Part shown: one piece after another, positions 1 to 10,612 of the stretch
How the letters are laid out: each line of letters opens with the position of its first letter
Numbering within the stretch: position 1 is the stretch's first letter
NCBI GenBank assembly: GCA_009746045.1
Contig: RPFO01000310.1
Coordinates: forward strand, 936,234 to 1,000,233
DNA: 64,000 bases
Origin: Mesostigma viride
Lineage: Eukaryota; Streptophyta; Mesostigmatophyceae; Mesostigmatales; Mesostigmataceae
Direction: 5' to 3'
The notes under the pieces: generated by a model
The model's database searches: none
Told to the model about the DNA's origin: nothing
The model's input: the letters and a program-made list of their open reading frames with translations, nothing else
Program-made: the position numbers and the translations under genes

Positions 1-1929
1 AGACGTGTGTCAATTCCTTGATGGGGTTGCGCTTTACTAACCAGGTATGGTGAAGCGGTGGGACTTGGCACGTGGCGTCCTTGCTGGGTGGAAGACGGTC
101 ATGCCCCTCGTGCCCCACCCCCCATTCCATGGGAAGCGGCATTTGCGATTGCCAGTATGGTGGTGATGCAAGACCAGCGACTGGCGGTCCTGCTGGTGGT
201 CATGGTGTTCCGCCATTATCTGCGAATCTCTGACGTGTGGAACCTCCGAGCCTGTCATGTGCACCGCCAGCTTGATGTCCGGCGTGGGCTGGCCGGTGGT
301 GCGCCCTACTGCTGAAGTCTTCCAACGCGTTTAACCCACAGTCCGCTGACCCATTTTTGGCACTTTCATACCCCTGAAAATGAAAAAAATCATAACTCAC
401 AGGCCACAACTCCAAATACCCCCAACCAAGATGCTAGGAGTATCTACACTTCAAGGTCTTTCAGAATATGCAATAATACCTTGGCTTTATCAAAGCATTT
501 GGATGATAGCTTCAGTCAAAGTTGGCCAAAAGACGATCTTTTTTCCCCGAGGAAAAGTCTACCCCACCCTAACTTCCCAGGGAGGGCAGGGAATCTCAAT
601 AACAACATTGGACAACTTAGTTGGATAGTCCAATGGTGGTTTCCTTGGGTCAGACCACCCGGATAACCCATTACCCCTATATAACGTGCTCATACATGTG
701 TGTGGGTTACGCGCGTGTAAACAGCTATCTATGACAGGCAACACAATAATGCATTATAACAAGCTATCAAAGGCTGCCAAAAGTGCTGGAATACAAACAC
801 GTTGCCTACCTGCACTGACGGAGTGGTATACTCCAAAGAAATGCCAAAAACTGGGCACTTTCAGGGCTAATACCACTCTTTACAACAGGCATGGAAGCTT
901 GATGAAATATGCATAAAATCGTCATTTATAATGCATGGGATACGTATTCCGCAGCAAACAACTCGCAAATACGTTGTCTTACCTGGCTCGTTCATGCCCT
1001 ACCCGGATTCCGCTGGCCGGGACCCTCATATCTCACACATACTGATGCTCTACATTCAAAGGCCGCCATAGCCGCATACTTCATGATCCGCCATGACTAC
1101 CAGGTTGATGTTCCGTGCAAAGATGGCTACTAAACTAGTCCGCATTCTCAGCAAACGCTGCAGCTGACGTCCCATACCCAAACTGGATGCCCGGGCTGGC
1201 GCAGATTGCCCGGCCATAGGGAGAAAATCGACCTATGATAAGCTATGACTCATCTGGAACTGACGACCAGGAAAGTTATATTTTCCTACCTGTATTTTCC
1301 CAACCCTATAAATCTGGCCGTGCCTGACCTACGAAAATCATGCATCGTCATTCTGAGCAACATTCTGAACCGTTTCAAGCCGTGAGACGCAAAATTTTCG
1401 TGACAGCGGCACGTTGGCAGCCATATCTCATTACGCGCGCGCGCGAGCGAAAATTTCCCGCCAAAGTCACGTGATACATTCTCAATGCACGTTGTAATTA
1501 CCAGGCTATGGCGAATATTACCCCCAAACCTATGCATCACCTTCGTCCCTAAGTGTTCCCGGACCCACCGGACCACTGACATCCGTCACTAGTGGCGCGG
1601 CGCTTTCGGCGCGGCGCGAAATTCGACCGTTAGTCAAACCCCCCGACAGGTCGGGGGGTTAACGGACTAAGGGTTAAGGGCAAGAGTCAGTCATTGGTGG
1701 TAAAACTTGATGTCTGAAATCATCCTCCGCCACTGCGTCGCGGGTCAGCCAACTTGGCAGCATGTTTTCCCTTCATCTTACCGCAATTCAGCCACATTTG
1801 GCACGTTGCGACACAGGCTTTGGGAGTAGACATCATTTGATCATTCGCGGGCTGCGGCATGGGAGTGCCACCCATGATTTCCTAGAGGGTCGCAGCATGG
1901 GGTCTATCTAGTGCCGGGGGCACCGGCTC
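1..1929. other. Left-edge sequence, no gene recognised
   Basis: No reading frame here has recognisable protein similarity. Open frames are short (up to about 98 codons) and of low complexity or on conflicting strands. It may be upstream intergenic DNA of locus A or a further intron of it. No ankyrin exon was seen. The only clear structures are the inverted repeats near 1590-1670, listed separately. The first exon of locus A could lie here or beyond the window edge, and I could not identify it. Confidence 0.5.
1593..1670. repeat. Nested inverted repeats (hairpin-forming)
   Basis: At 1637-1660 two 10-base arms (AACCCCCCGA and TCGGGGGGTT) pair perfectly around a 4-base loop. The outer arms TTAGTC at 1630-1635 and GACTAA at 1665-1670 extend the palindrome. 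Just upstream (1593-1618) is a GC-rich near-palindrome built from GCGCGGCGC. There is no U-tract or adjacent gene end, so this is not called a terminator. The end of an old DNA transposon is possible. Confidence 0.6.
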
Positions 1930-2277
1930 GGCAGCACCACGGTTGCCCATTATTTGGGCTTGCACCGCAGCTTGGAGGTGCAGCTTCCTGAGGTTCTTAT
2001 TCAGGAATATATTAGGCCAGGGTTGTATGGCCCTACCTACCTACAGTGCCTGGCTGCATGTCATGTCCAGTAGACCGTATATCTCTATTTGTGGAACATT
2101 AATCCTGTCAGTAGAGCGCACTTACAGTATGCATCAAGCAAGTGCATTCTAATGTTCTCATTCGTCAGGAATTTATGACGTGGGGACCCGCTAGCACTAC
2201 GGATCTTGTCCTTGCTTGTTGGCTCTTTTTCCTCATTCTTTGGGTCGATTTTGAAACTGTGGTTGCCGCACTCTCAG
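1930..2277 (+). other. Intron part of ANK unit A1
   Basis: The sequence matches the intron segment that precedes ANK exons A2-A6, including the GCATGTCATGTCCAG block, a GTGGGGACCCGCTAGCACTACGG block and the TTGGCTCTTTTTCCTCATTCTTTGG run just before the acceptor. It shows that the repeat unit extends at least 340 bp upstream of exon A1. Confidence 0.65.
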
Positions 2278-2376
2278 GATGAGGGGGGCCCACTGCATCA
2301 TGCATCAAGGAGAGGCCGTCTGGATGTTGTCCAGCATCTCTTCGCAAGTGGTGTGGATGTGAACGCCGTGGACAAG
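2278..2376 (+). pseudogene. ANK exon A1, donor site mutated
   Basis: The exon is 99 bp, phase 0, in the family frame and fully open. It codes one ANK repeat (core GPLHHASRRGRLDVVQHL). The acceptor CTCTCAG at 2271-2277 is intact. The 5' splice donor reads AAG|ATCAGT where every sister unit has AAG|GTCAGT, so the obligatory G of GT has become A at 2377. Unless a cryptic donor is used the exon should be skipped. Because it is phase 0, skipping would not break the downstream frame. Confidence 0.75.
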
Positions 2377-2515
2377 ATCAGTTTTGTCGTGGTGCCAGTG
2401 TGCAACGCCAGAGCGGTTGTCTGACCAAAAGGAACACTTCCTGCGTTGAGCTATGGCTTCGCAAGGCCACCATTCCTCAGGTTGTTCGGTACCAAGTTTT
2501 AGTATCCTCGTTCGG

Positions 2516-3002
2516 AATATAGTTTAATTAATGCATGCGGGAAAGATAGGGCCGCAATGCCTTGGCCTGCATGTGGAAGGCTGTCTGCGACATGGGCTAA
2601 CTAATCCGTTCTGTACAAAGGGTTCATTCGCGCCGCAATTCTCCTTGAAAGACCCCGTTGTTTACAAGGATCGGTGGCTATTTAATTGTGGTCTGAAAAA
2701 ATTAATAGTAGGCTTTATGCGACTTGATTGCAAACATTCGTAATTGTTTGCACCATCTGTGAAGCTAGGGACCTGTAGGCTCGGCTTGTTGCTTAACGAA
2801 TCTTTGGCTGATTGTTTTAGTGAGTCGTGATGAATCATTATGTAGTGGACTCAGACCGGCCCAAGGGGTCGATGGGCGAGATTCATGCTTTTCAGTTTTA
2901 AGAACCTTGTACGACTACCTGTACGGTTAACGTACTAGCGTGGGCGTGCGTGGCCACGTTAGTTTGTAGTGGCATTTTCAGCACCGTTCAGGCCGGCGCG
3001 TG
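2516..3002 (+). repeat. LTR-like direct repeat, left copy
   Basis: About 485 bp that recur at 4013-4484 with roughly 85-90% identity by eye. Both copies start near GAATATAGTTTAATTAA and end in GCACCGTTCAGGCCGGCGCGTG. The two copies enclose about 1 kb with no recognised gene. The whole block interrupts an ANK-unit intron: GGTTCGGTACCAA at 2490 and CCAGTGTAGAAACTGTGCAT at 4509 are contiguous in sister units. Clear TG/CA ends, a primer-binding site or a target-site duplication were not resolved, so an LTR/TRIM identity is only a suggestion. Confidence 0.6.
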
Positions 3003-4012
3003 GCGCATGAGGGTGTTACTAGGAGTTAATGAGAATCAGAGTTGTTTCTTTCACAATGGCAGCAATGGCCGCCGGTGCAAAATTGCACATTCTAGCGCGG
3101 GTTGCATCTGCCTTGTAGCCGAGGCCTATGGTGGGACAGCCGAGAAGTTGCTCAACCTAGCATAGCAGAGTTGGTCGTGCAACGGAAAGAATATTTATAT
3201 TTACCCCCATTCCGTTTTCCCCAGCTGCGGGACTTTTTGACGTGGGCGAAGGATGGGGCGCTACTTCGACGGAGCTGTTCATAAGTTTCTTAAAACAGCT
3301 CTAGTGTCACATCGCAGGCTTGCCACCTTGCGATGGTGCGTGTGTCGTGGCCTGGACTCTAATGGTACGACCCAGGTTCCAGTCAGGAACGGCCTATTTT
3401 CATAAATTATTTTTTTGTGGCAGCAGGTCGGTTGTCCAGTTGCCCCTGCCGAGGAGGGGTGGTTGGGAACTATACCAGCCGCACGAGGGCTGCGCTTCGA
3501 AGCTGAAAATTATTCCCTATCGAGAGACTCGAGTCGGGGAGGGAGTCTTAGGGAGGCGAGGCAACTCCAGAAATTTGTCGTTCCTTTTTCCGTCTCAGCA
3601 CATGCTGCGCCGCTCAGTCTGTTATGGTGTTGTAAAACCTCTTCCCGTTTTGGATTATTCCGGAATTACGGAATGCTGGCTCCGTTTGGGGGGCTTTGGT
3701 TTTGGGGCAGTCACCGGCTTGTGCCGCATTGTAACCAGCAGGCCCCTGCGGGGGTTATTAAAGCCTAGCGCGGTCTGAGTCGCCATTTAAGATGTTGCGA
3801 CACGTTCTTTAGCGCATGGTGGTCATGAGATTAATCGGCGCGATGGGGCCGGTGCCAGTGGGGGGTAATTGGGTGGAGGCTTCTTGCTTCCGTGTGCGGA
3901 CTGAGAAACCTTCAGGCCACTGTAACTGCTGCATTTGTGGCAGGGCTCCATTCATTGTATCAATCAAATGATGGTCTTCTTGGAAGCTTAGTGATCTTGA
4001 TCGGCTTTCTCT
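3003..4012 (+). other. Sequence between the LTR-like repeats
   Basis: One kilobase enclosed by the two direct repeats. It has an open frame at 3320-3778 (152 codons) with no recognised domain and no retroelement motif (no protease, integrase or reverse transcriptase signature seen). It is most simply the interior of a small non-autonomous element inserted into the ANK-unit intron. Confidence 0.4.
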
Positions 4013-4484
4013 GAATATAGTTTAATTAACGTATGCGGGACCGATAGGGCCGCTATGCCTTGGCGTGCATGTGGAAGTCTGTCCGCGACATGGGCTGACT
4101 CATTCGATCTGTACAAAGGGTTCATTCGCGCCACAATTTTCCTTTTAAGACCCGGTTGTTAATAAGGATCGGTGGCTACTGATTAGTGTCCGAAAAAATT
4201 AATAGGCGTTATGGGACTTGCTTGCAAAGATTCGTAATTGTTTGCACCAGCTGTGAAGCTAGGGACCTGTTGAATCGGCTGGTTGCTTAGCGAATCTTTG
4301 GCTGATTGCTTTAGTGAGCCGTGATGAATTATTGTATAGTGAACTCGGACCGGCCCAAGGGGTCGATGGGCGAGATTCATGCTTGTCAGATTTAAGAACC
4401 CTGTACGGTTAACGTACTAGCGTGGGCGTGCGTGGCCACGTTAGTTTGTAGCGGCATTTTCAGCACCGTTCAGGCCGGCGCGTG
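4013..4484 (+). repeat. LTR-like direct repeat, right copy
   Basis: Second copy of the 2516-3002 repeat, slightly shorter because of small deletions (for example CGACTACCTGTAC in the left copy is shortened here). After it the ANK-unit intron resumes at about 4495 with TAATAGTAGCTCCAGTGTAG, which places the right boundary of the insertion. Confidence 0.6.
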
Positions 4485-4529
4485 ACGCATGCTGGTCTTA
4501 ATAGTAGCTCCAGTGTAGAAACTGTGCAT

Positions 4530-5639
4530 AGGTGGCTGAAGCTAAGGTCCATTGGAGTGCCTTCCTACCATGAGAAACAATTTTATTGCAATGAATGTTC
4601 AGGCTTGGTAGTGGAGCCTAGCCACACGATCAAAATCATTGTATTGCAGCTTGCAACTCTCCAACGCGAGGGAAGTTGGGCTGGCCGAAGCTATTGCGGC
4701 TGCGCCCAAAGTAAGCTGAAGCTGCCGGCCTCCCCAGACATGGGGGGCCCTGGACCTATTCGGTTTGGACCGCAGATCAAAGTTCGGCAGTTGTCCTGCT
4801 GTTTTCAAAGCATTGGAGATGGTTTCCAACTCTGGTTCTTGAGGGTGTTCCCCCAGAGCCACTGGGCGACGGGGTGAGCCATGCCAGCCATTTGGAAGCC
4901 CGATGATCATTTAAAAGACTTCGAGTTCGGAAGTCCAATGATGCGGAAAGGGGTAAATATGAGGAAGTTGTCAAATATGAGGAAGGTGGGCTGAGAGCCC
5001 TGAAAGAAGTGCCAGTGTAGCACTTACGACAGCGCGGGGTGGAAAAGGACCAAAAAGGGGAGTAGGTGCACCAATCGGCAGCGGCTGCTGTGGGGTCGGG
5101 GGTTGCTGGCGGAAGAAGGTGCAATGTCACACCACGGGCGCCCCTGTGCCTCAGGGAGCTGTGAGCAGCCCCCTTCTGCCCTTCACGATGAAGGGAGGAG
5201 TGGGGATGCTCTGGTTGGGCTGGGAACTTGGGGGGGGCAGGCCCCGGCAGTGTTGTCCGTGTTGCTCTATGTATAGGATCGTCTTATTATACCGCAAAGG
5301 CAGGAGGTCCAGAGCCATCATTATCGTCATCACGATGGGGGTTCGACCTAGTGGCAGTGGCTCTGCTCCCGGGGAATCCGAGCGGCTGGTGCCGGTGGGG
5401 CTGGTGATGGCGGTTGGGTGAGCTGGAGACGTTCCCAGAATTTGTGTAAGTCCTTAAGGGGCAGCCTGGGATACGCCCCCTTGACTAGGGGGAACATGTG
5501 GCTCTGCCTGCGTCCGCCGGGAAACGTAGCGACCAGTTGGGGGCGGGAGTGGGGGCATCATCACGCCAACGAAGGCTCGGCATTCCAAGTTGTTGCGTTC
5601 TTACCACCAGGGGTGGTAATGGCCTGGGTGGCCAGAAAT
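4530..5639. other. Intron filler, no gene recognised
   Basis: Lies between the LTR-like block and the dispersed repeat at 5640. Several overlapping open frames of 60-130 codons occur on both strands, but none shows a recognisable domain or consistent coding signal. Treated as intron or inserted non-coding sequence of locus A. Confidence 0.45.
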
Positions 5640-5975
5640 GGAGATGTGGGATAAGCTTGGATCAAGGGGGATGTGCTGTGCCCCAGCGTGGTGATATGGA
5701 CGAACTTGACCATCACGTTGGTTTTGAGGGTGTCGCTAGGCTCCAATTTAAAGCCTGCACAACCTGTGGTACTGGCACGCATACCAGTACCACAAAAGGG
5801 GGCGGGAATGTGTGACAGTAGGTACTAGTACTGGCGCAACATCAGTCCCCTTATGATCTAGTCCTATGTAGCACAAGCACCTCACAGGGTGTAGGTGATG
5901 TACGGTAGAGCTGCGCTACAGGTGACAGATCTCCCCCCTTTGAGCCCGCTGCAACGTAACTATAAAATGAGCAAA
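5640..5975. repeat. Dispersed repeat family copy (tail inverted)
   Basis: The stretch at about 5845-5970 is the reverse complement of sequence found at 20948-21100 and 22105-22280 (shared words include GGTGTAGGTGATG, AGCACAAGCACCTCAC and TATAAAATGAGCAAA). The preceding part at 5640-5760 resembles 22520-22630 in direct orientation. A perfect 10-bp hairpin, GTGGTACTGG/CCAGTACCAC, occurs at 5766-5793. This fits an old mobile element family scattered through the introns. Confidence 0.5.
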
Positions 5976-6547
5976 AAGCCCATGAAAGCGTGCTCATTTC
6001 CGAGCTCATTTCCAGGCTACTGTTTGCTGTGGTACTTCTATGCAATATAGTAGCCCATACACTGATCTTAGTGCGGTTGGCAGCGCATGGCAAATGTGGG
6101 TTGCCTGTATCCACAGATGTGCAGTGGCGTCCTGGGTTCAGGGTTTCCATTGATGGTCAGGGGGCTTTTATCTCCTGTGGCGTTTGTCTGCAACAAATGT
6201 ACTCATAGTAGTATGAGATTGGTGCGGCTGGCAGCGCATGCCAAGTGTGGGTTGCATGTATCCACATATGTGCAGTGGCATCCTGGGTTCCGGAACCACA
6301 TGGATCTAGGAACATATCTGGCCAGGCTTGCATGGCCCTACCTCTTAAAGTGCCTGGTTGCATGTAATGTCCAATCAAGGTTTGTGCAGGCAATATATCT
6401 ATCATTGGGGAACACTAGACCCGTCAGTAGACATGAAGCAAATGCCAGGCCTCTGTTGACGTGGGGATCCGAATCCTGTCTTTCCTTGTTGGCTCTTTTT
6501 CCTCATTCTTTAGGTAGATTTTGAAACTGTGGTTGCTGCACTCTCAG

Positions 6548-6646
6548 GATGAGGCGTGCCCACTGCATTATGCATCAAGGAAGGGCCATCTGGATGTCAT
6601 CCAGCACCTCATAGCAAGTGGCGCAGACGTGAACGCCGTGGACAAG
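6548..6646 (+). CDS. ANK exon A2 (one ankyrin repeat)
   Basis: Ninety-nine bp, phase 0 at both ends, acceptor CTCTCAG before 6548 and donor GTCAGT at 6647. It codes a single 33-residue ANK repeat with the core CPLHYASRKGHLDVIQHL followed by IASGADVN. The usual TPLH signature is CPLH here, a tolerated change. It is the closest sister of A3; their upstream introns are essentially identical, but the exons differ by four amino acids. Confidence 0.85.
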
Positions 6647-7213
6647 GTCAGTTTTAGCTTTGTTCCATGCAGTGGGCAACGCCAGAGCGGTTTTCTAACC
6701 AACAGGAACACTTCCTGTGCTGAGCTATGGCTTGGCAAGGCCGCCGTTCATCAGGTGGTTCGGTACCAATTTTATAGCAGTTCCAGTGTGTAGAAACTGT
6801 GCATGTTGTGCTCAGTGGGCTCTTATCTCCTGTGGCGTTTGTCTGCAACAATTGTACTCATATTAGTATTAACTTGGTGCGGCTGGCAGCGCATGCCAAG
6901 TGTGGGTTGCATGTATCCACATATGTGCAGTGGCATCCTGGGTTCCGGAACCACATGGATCTAGGAACATATCTGGCCAGGCTTGCATGGCCCTACCTCT
7001 TAAAGTGCCTGGTTGCATGTAATGTCCAATCAAGGTTTGTGCAGGCAATATATCTATCATTGGGGAACACTAGACCCGTCAGTAGACATGAAGCAAATGC
7101 CAGGCCTCTGTTGACGTGGGGATCCGCTAGCACTACGAATCCTGTCTTTCCTTGTTGGCTCTTTTTCCTCATTCTTTAGGTAGATTTTGAAACTGTGGTT
7201 GCTGCACTCTCAG

Positions 7214-7312
7214 GATGAGGCGTGCCCACTACATTACGCATCAAAGGAGGGCCGTCTGCATGTCATCCAGCACCTCATAGCAAGTGGCGCAGACGTGAAC
7301 GCCGTGGACAAG
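7214..7312 (+). CDS. ANK exon A3
   Basis: Ninety-nine bp, phase 0, acceptor CTCTCAG and donor GTCAGT at 7313. One ANK repeat, core CPLHYASKEGRLHVIQHL. Compared with A2 there are six substitutions, all between codons 6 and 16. Four are amino-acid changes (R to K, K to E, H to R, D to H) clustered around the turn between the two helices. Confidence 0.85.
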
Positions 7313-7914
7313 GTCAGTTTTAGATTTGTTCCATGCAGTGGGCAACGCCAGAGCAGTTTTCTGACCAACAGGAACACATTCAGGGCTGAGCTATGGCTTG
7401 GCAAGGCCGCCGTTCATCAGGTGGTTCGGTACCAATTTTATAGCAGTTCCAGTGTGTAGCAACTGTGCATGTTGTGGTCAGGGGGCTTTTATCTCCTGTG
7501 GCGTTTGTCTGCAACAAATGTACTCATAGTAGTATGAGATTGGTGCGGCTGGCAGCGCATGCCAAGTGTGGGTTGCATGTATCCACATATGTGCAGTGGC
7601 ATCCTGGGTTCCGGAACCACATGGATCTAGGAACATATCTGGCCAGGCTTGCATGGCCCTACCTCTTATAGTGCCTGGCTGCATGTCATGTCCAGGAGGT
7701 TTGTGAAGTCCATATATATCTATTTGTGGGACATTAGACCTGTCAGGAGCGGGCACTGACAGAAGACATGAATCAAGAGCTTCCTAATATTCTCATTTGC
7801 CCAGCCTTTTCTGATGTGGGGATCCGCTAGCACTACGGATCCTGTCCTGCCTTGTTGGCTCTTTTTCCTCATACTTTTGGGTCGTTTTTAAAACTATGGT
7901 TGCTACACTCTCAG

Positions 7915-8013
7915 TCTGGGGGGTGCCCACTGCATCATGCATCAAGGAACGGCCGTCTGGATGTCGTCCGGCACCTCATCGCAAGTGGCGCGGATGTCGA
8001 CGAAGTGGATGAG
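7915..8013 (+). CDS. ANK exon A4
   Basis: Ninety-nine bp, phase 0, acceptor CTCTCAG and donor GTCAGT at 8014. ANK core CPLHHASRNGRLDVVRHL, ending GADVDEVDE. The acceptor-proximal intron (TTGGCTCTTTTTCCTCAT onward) is shared with A1-A3 and A6. Confidence 0.85.
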
Positions 8014-8670
8014 GTCAGTGTTGTTTCCGTGCCAGTGGGCAACGCCAGAGCGTTTTTCTGACCAACAGGAACACATTCAGGGCTGAGCTATGGCTTGGCA
8101 AGGCCACCGTTCGTCTGGTGGTTTGGTACCAATTTTATAGCAGTTCCAGTGCGTAGCCACTGTGCATATTGTGCTCAGTGGGCTCTTATCTCCTGTGGCG
8201 TTTGTCTGCAACAAATGTACTCATAGTAGTATGAGATTGGTGCGGCTGGCAGCGCATGCCAAATGCGGGTTGCCTGTATCCACATATGTGCAGTAGCACC
8301 CTGGGTTCCGGAACCACATGGATCTAGAAACATATCTGGCCAGGCTTGCATGGCCCTACCCACCTCGAATGCCTGGCTGCATGTCATGTCCAGGAGGTTT
8401 GTCAAGGCAGGATCGCCATGACCTGGTGCTGTACGCTACTAAGGGAAAGAGATCGGGTAGGCGTGGCTTTTGCGACAGCCACGATGTCAGTGCATAATTT
8501 CAATGCCCATGCCTGCAGCCAGGGACCATGACACATCCATCGGTGTGCGGTCATCTCCAGCCGCCAGCTCATGCATTATTGATTCCTGCCGATGCTGACA
8601 TGTCTTCGCATGCGCATGGTGGGGCGTGTATGGTGGGATGGCATGGGAATTTTGTGGCTGCTGCATCCAG

Positions 8671-8769
8671 TACGGGCGTACCCCACTGCATGAGGCATCA
8701 AGAAACGGCCATCTGCCTGTCGTCCAGCACCTCGTCGCAAGTGGCGCAGATGTCAACCACGCGGATGAG
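8671..8769 (+). CDS. ANK exon A5
   Basis: Ninety-nine bp, phase 0, acceptor GCATCCAG and donor GTCAGT at 8770. ANK core YGRTPLHEASRNGHLPVV, a canonical TPLH repeat. Its upstream block (GATGCTGACATGTC through GGCTGCTGCATCCAG) belongs to the other unit type, used by A8, A9 and locus B. Here it is embedded between two units of the CTCTCAG type, so unit types are intermixed. Confidence 0.85.
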
Positions 8770-9502
8770 GTCAGTTTGTGTTCGTGCCATGCAGTGGGCC
8801 ACGCCAGAGCGTTTTTCTGACCGACAGGAGCACTTCAGTGCTGACCTATGGCTTCGCAAGGCAACCAGTCCTCATGCAGGTGGTTCGATACCAAGTAGTT
8901 TCGATGTGCTGACTGTGCATATCCTCTGTGCCAGCTACTATCTGCTGTGGCACTTCTCTGCAATACATAGTAGCCCACGCATTGATCTTAGTGCGACTGG
9001 CAGCGGCTGGCAGTGCATGGCAAATGTGGGTTGCCTGTATCCACAGATGTGCAGTGGCGTCCTGGGTTCAGGGTTTCCATTGATGGTCAGGGGGCTTTTA
9101 TCTCCTGTGGCGTTTGTCTGCAACAAATGTACTCATAGTAGTATGAGATTGGTGCGGCTGGCAGCGCATGCCAAGTGTGGGTCGCATGTAGCCACATATG
9201 TGCAGTGGCGTCCTGGGTTCCGGAACCACATGGATCTCGAAACATATGTGAGTTAACTGGCCCTCCCCACCTTAAGTGCCTGGCCGCATGTCGTGTCCAG
9301 TAGGTTTGTGACGACCATAGCAATCTCTTTGTGGACCATTATACCTGTCAGGAGACATGAAGCAAGTGCATGTTCATTTTCAACTGCCGTGCCTTTATAA
9401 TAATGTGGGCATTCACTAGCACTACGAATACTGTCCTTCCTTGTCGGCTGTTTTTCCTCGTTCTTTGGGTCGTTTTTTAAAATTTGGTTGCTGCACTCTC
9501 AG

Positions 9503-9601
9503 GATAGTGGGTGCCCACTGCATCATGCATCAGAGGAAGGCCATCTGGGCGTCGTCCAGCACCTCATCGCAAGTGGCGCGGATGTCGACAAAGTGGATGA
9601 G
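9503..9601 (+). CDS. ANK exon A6
   Basis: Ninety-nine bp, phase 0, acceptor CTCTCAG and donor GTCAGT at 9602. ANK core GCPLHHASEEGHLGVVQHL, ending VDKVDE. No in-frame stop. Flanked by CTCTCAG-type intron. Confidence 0.85.
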
Positions 9602-10025
9602 GTCAGTTTCGCCTTCGTGCCTTGCAGTGGGCAACGCCAGAGCGTTTTCATGATCAACAGCAACAGTTTGCGCTGAGGTATGGCTTTGCAAGGCTACCAT
9701 TCATCAGGTGGTTCGGTACCAATTTTATAGCAGTTCCAGTGTGTAGCAACTGTGCATGTTGTGCTCAGTGGGCTCTTATCTCCTGTGGCGTTTGTCTGCA
9801 ACAAATGTACTGATATTAGTATGAGATTGGTGCGGCTGGCAGCGCATGCCAAGTGTGGGCTGCCTGTAGCCACATATGTGCAGTGGCATCCTGGGTTCAG
9901 GAACCACATGGATCTAGAAACATATCTGGCCAGGCTTGCATGGCCCTACCCACCTCAAATGCCTGGCTGCATGTCATGTCCAAACAGCAATGCCTGATGT
10001 CCCACAGCATGGAGTCCTCACTGCC

Positions 10026-10128
10026 ATTGTAGTTGGCGTTCACGTCTGCGCCACTTGCGATGAGATGCTGGACGATATCCAGACGGCCGTCCCTTGATGC
10101 ATACATAATGCAGTGGGCCCCCCTCATC
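10026..10128 (-). pseudogene. Inverted, frameshifted ANK exon (A7)
   Basis: Read on the minus strand, this is an ANK exon with the CTCTCAG acceptor (10129-10135). A 4-base duplication within CATTATG(TATG)CATCAAGG makes it 103 bp and shifts the frame, and the donor position reads AATGGCAGT instead of AAGGTCAGT. The inverted tract extends from about 9985 to 10310 and includes the upstream unit intron in reverse. As the rest of the locus is plus-strand, this exon cannot contribute to locus A. Confidence 0.75.
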
Positions 10129-10366
10129 CTGAGAGTGCAGCGACCACAGTTAAACAAACCGCCAAAAGTATGAGGAAAAAGAGCCGACAAGGCAGGACAG
10201 GATCCGTAGTGCTAGCGTATCCCCACGCCAGCAAATGCTGAGCAAATGAGAATGTTTAATTCACTTGCTTCATGTCTACTGTCAGTGGGTGCTACTGACA
10301 GGTCTGACGTTCCACCATGAGATGTATACGGTCTTCAGAAAACTACGAATGGTCGCATAGCCCTTG

Positions 10367-10612
10367 AGCACGGCAATGACCACGTGTGGTGAAGAAGATC
10401 GGAAGGTGGCCAGGATGTCTGATTTGTTTCCAGCACGTATGCCCCTTAGCAACGCAGTGACCGCGTGTGGTGAAGAAGATCGGGACGTGGCCAGGATGTC
10501 TGATTTGTTTCCAGCACGTATGCCCCTTAGCAACGCAATGACCGCGTGTGGTGAAGAAGATTGGGACGTGGCCAGGATGTCTGGTTTGTTTCAAGCAGGT
10601 ATGCCCTTGTAG
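10367..10612 (+). repeat. 81-bp tandem repeat (3 copies) in ANK intron
   Basis: The unit containing AACGCAATGACCGCGTGTGG, GAAGAAGATCGGGACGTGG and CCAGGATGTCTG is repeated three times with an 81-bp period (for example starts at 10450 and 10531). Because 81 is a multiple of 3, it creates long apparent reading frames on both strands, which are not genes. Single copies of the same segment lie downstream of many ANK donors (43010, 44040, 44660, 45260). Confidence 0.8.

Larger units (their letters stand above)
5976..10010 (+). repeat. Tandem array of ~660-920-bp ANK intron-exon units (A2-A6)
   Basis: Six recurrences of the block beginning TTATCTCCTGTGGCGTTTGTCTGC are found at about 6169, 6827, 7491, 8187, 9105 and 9778, giving unit lengths near 660, 665, 695, 920 and 675 bp. 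The A2 and A3 upstream introns are virtually identical over 330 bp except for a 10-base CTAGCACTAC presence/absence, so these duplications are recent. Each full unit carries one 99-bp ANK exon. The unit after A6 runs into an inverted unit. Confidence 0.85.

Noticed and set aside
1637-1660. Hairpin as a transcription terminator
   Set aside because: No adjacent gene end or U-tract, and the genome is eukaryotic; kept only as an inverted repeat.
8528-9256. 242-codon open frame spanning A5 and its introns
   Set aside because: It runs through exon A5 in the wrong frame and through intron blocks that are repeated elsewhere with stops; not a gene.
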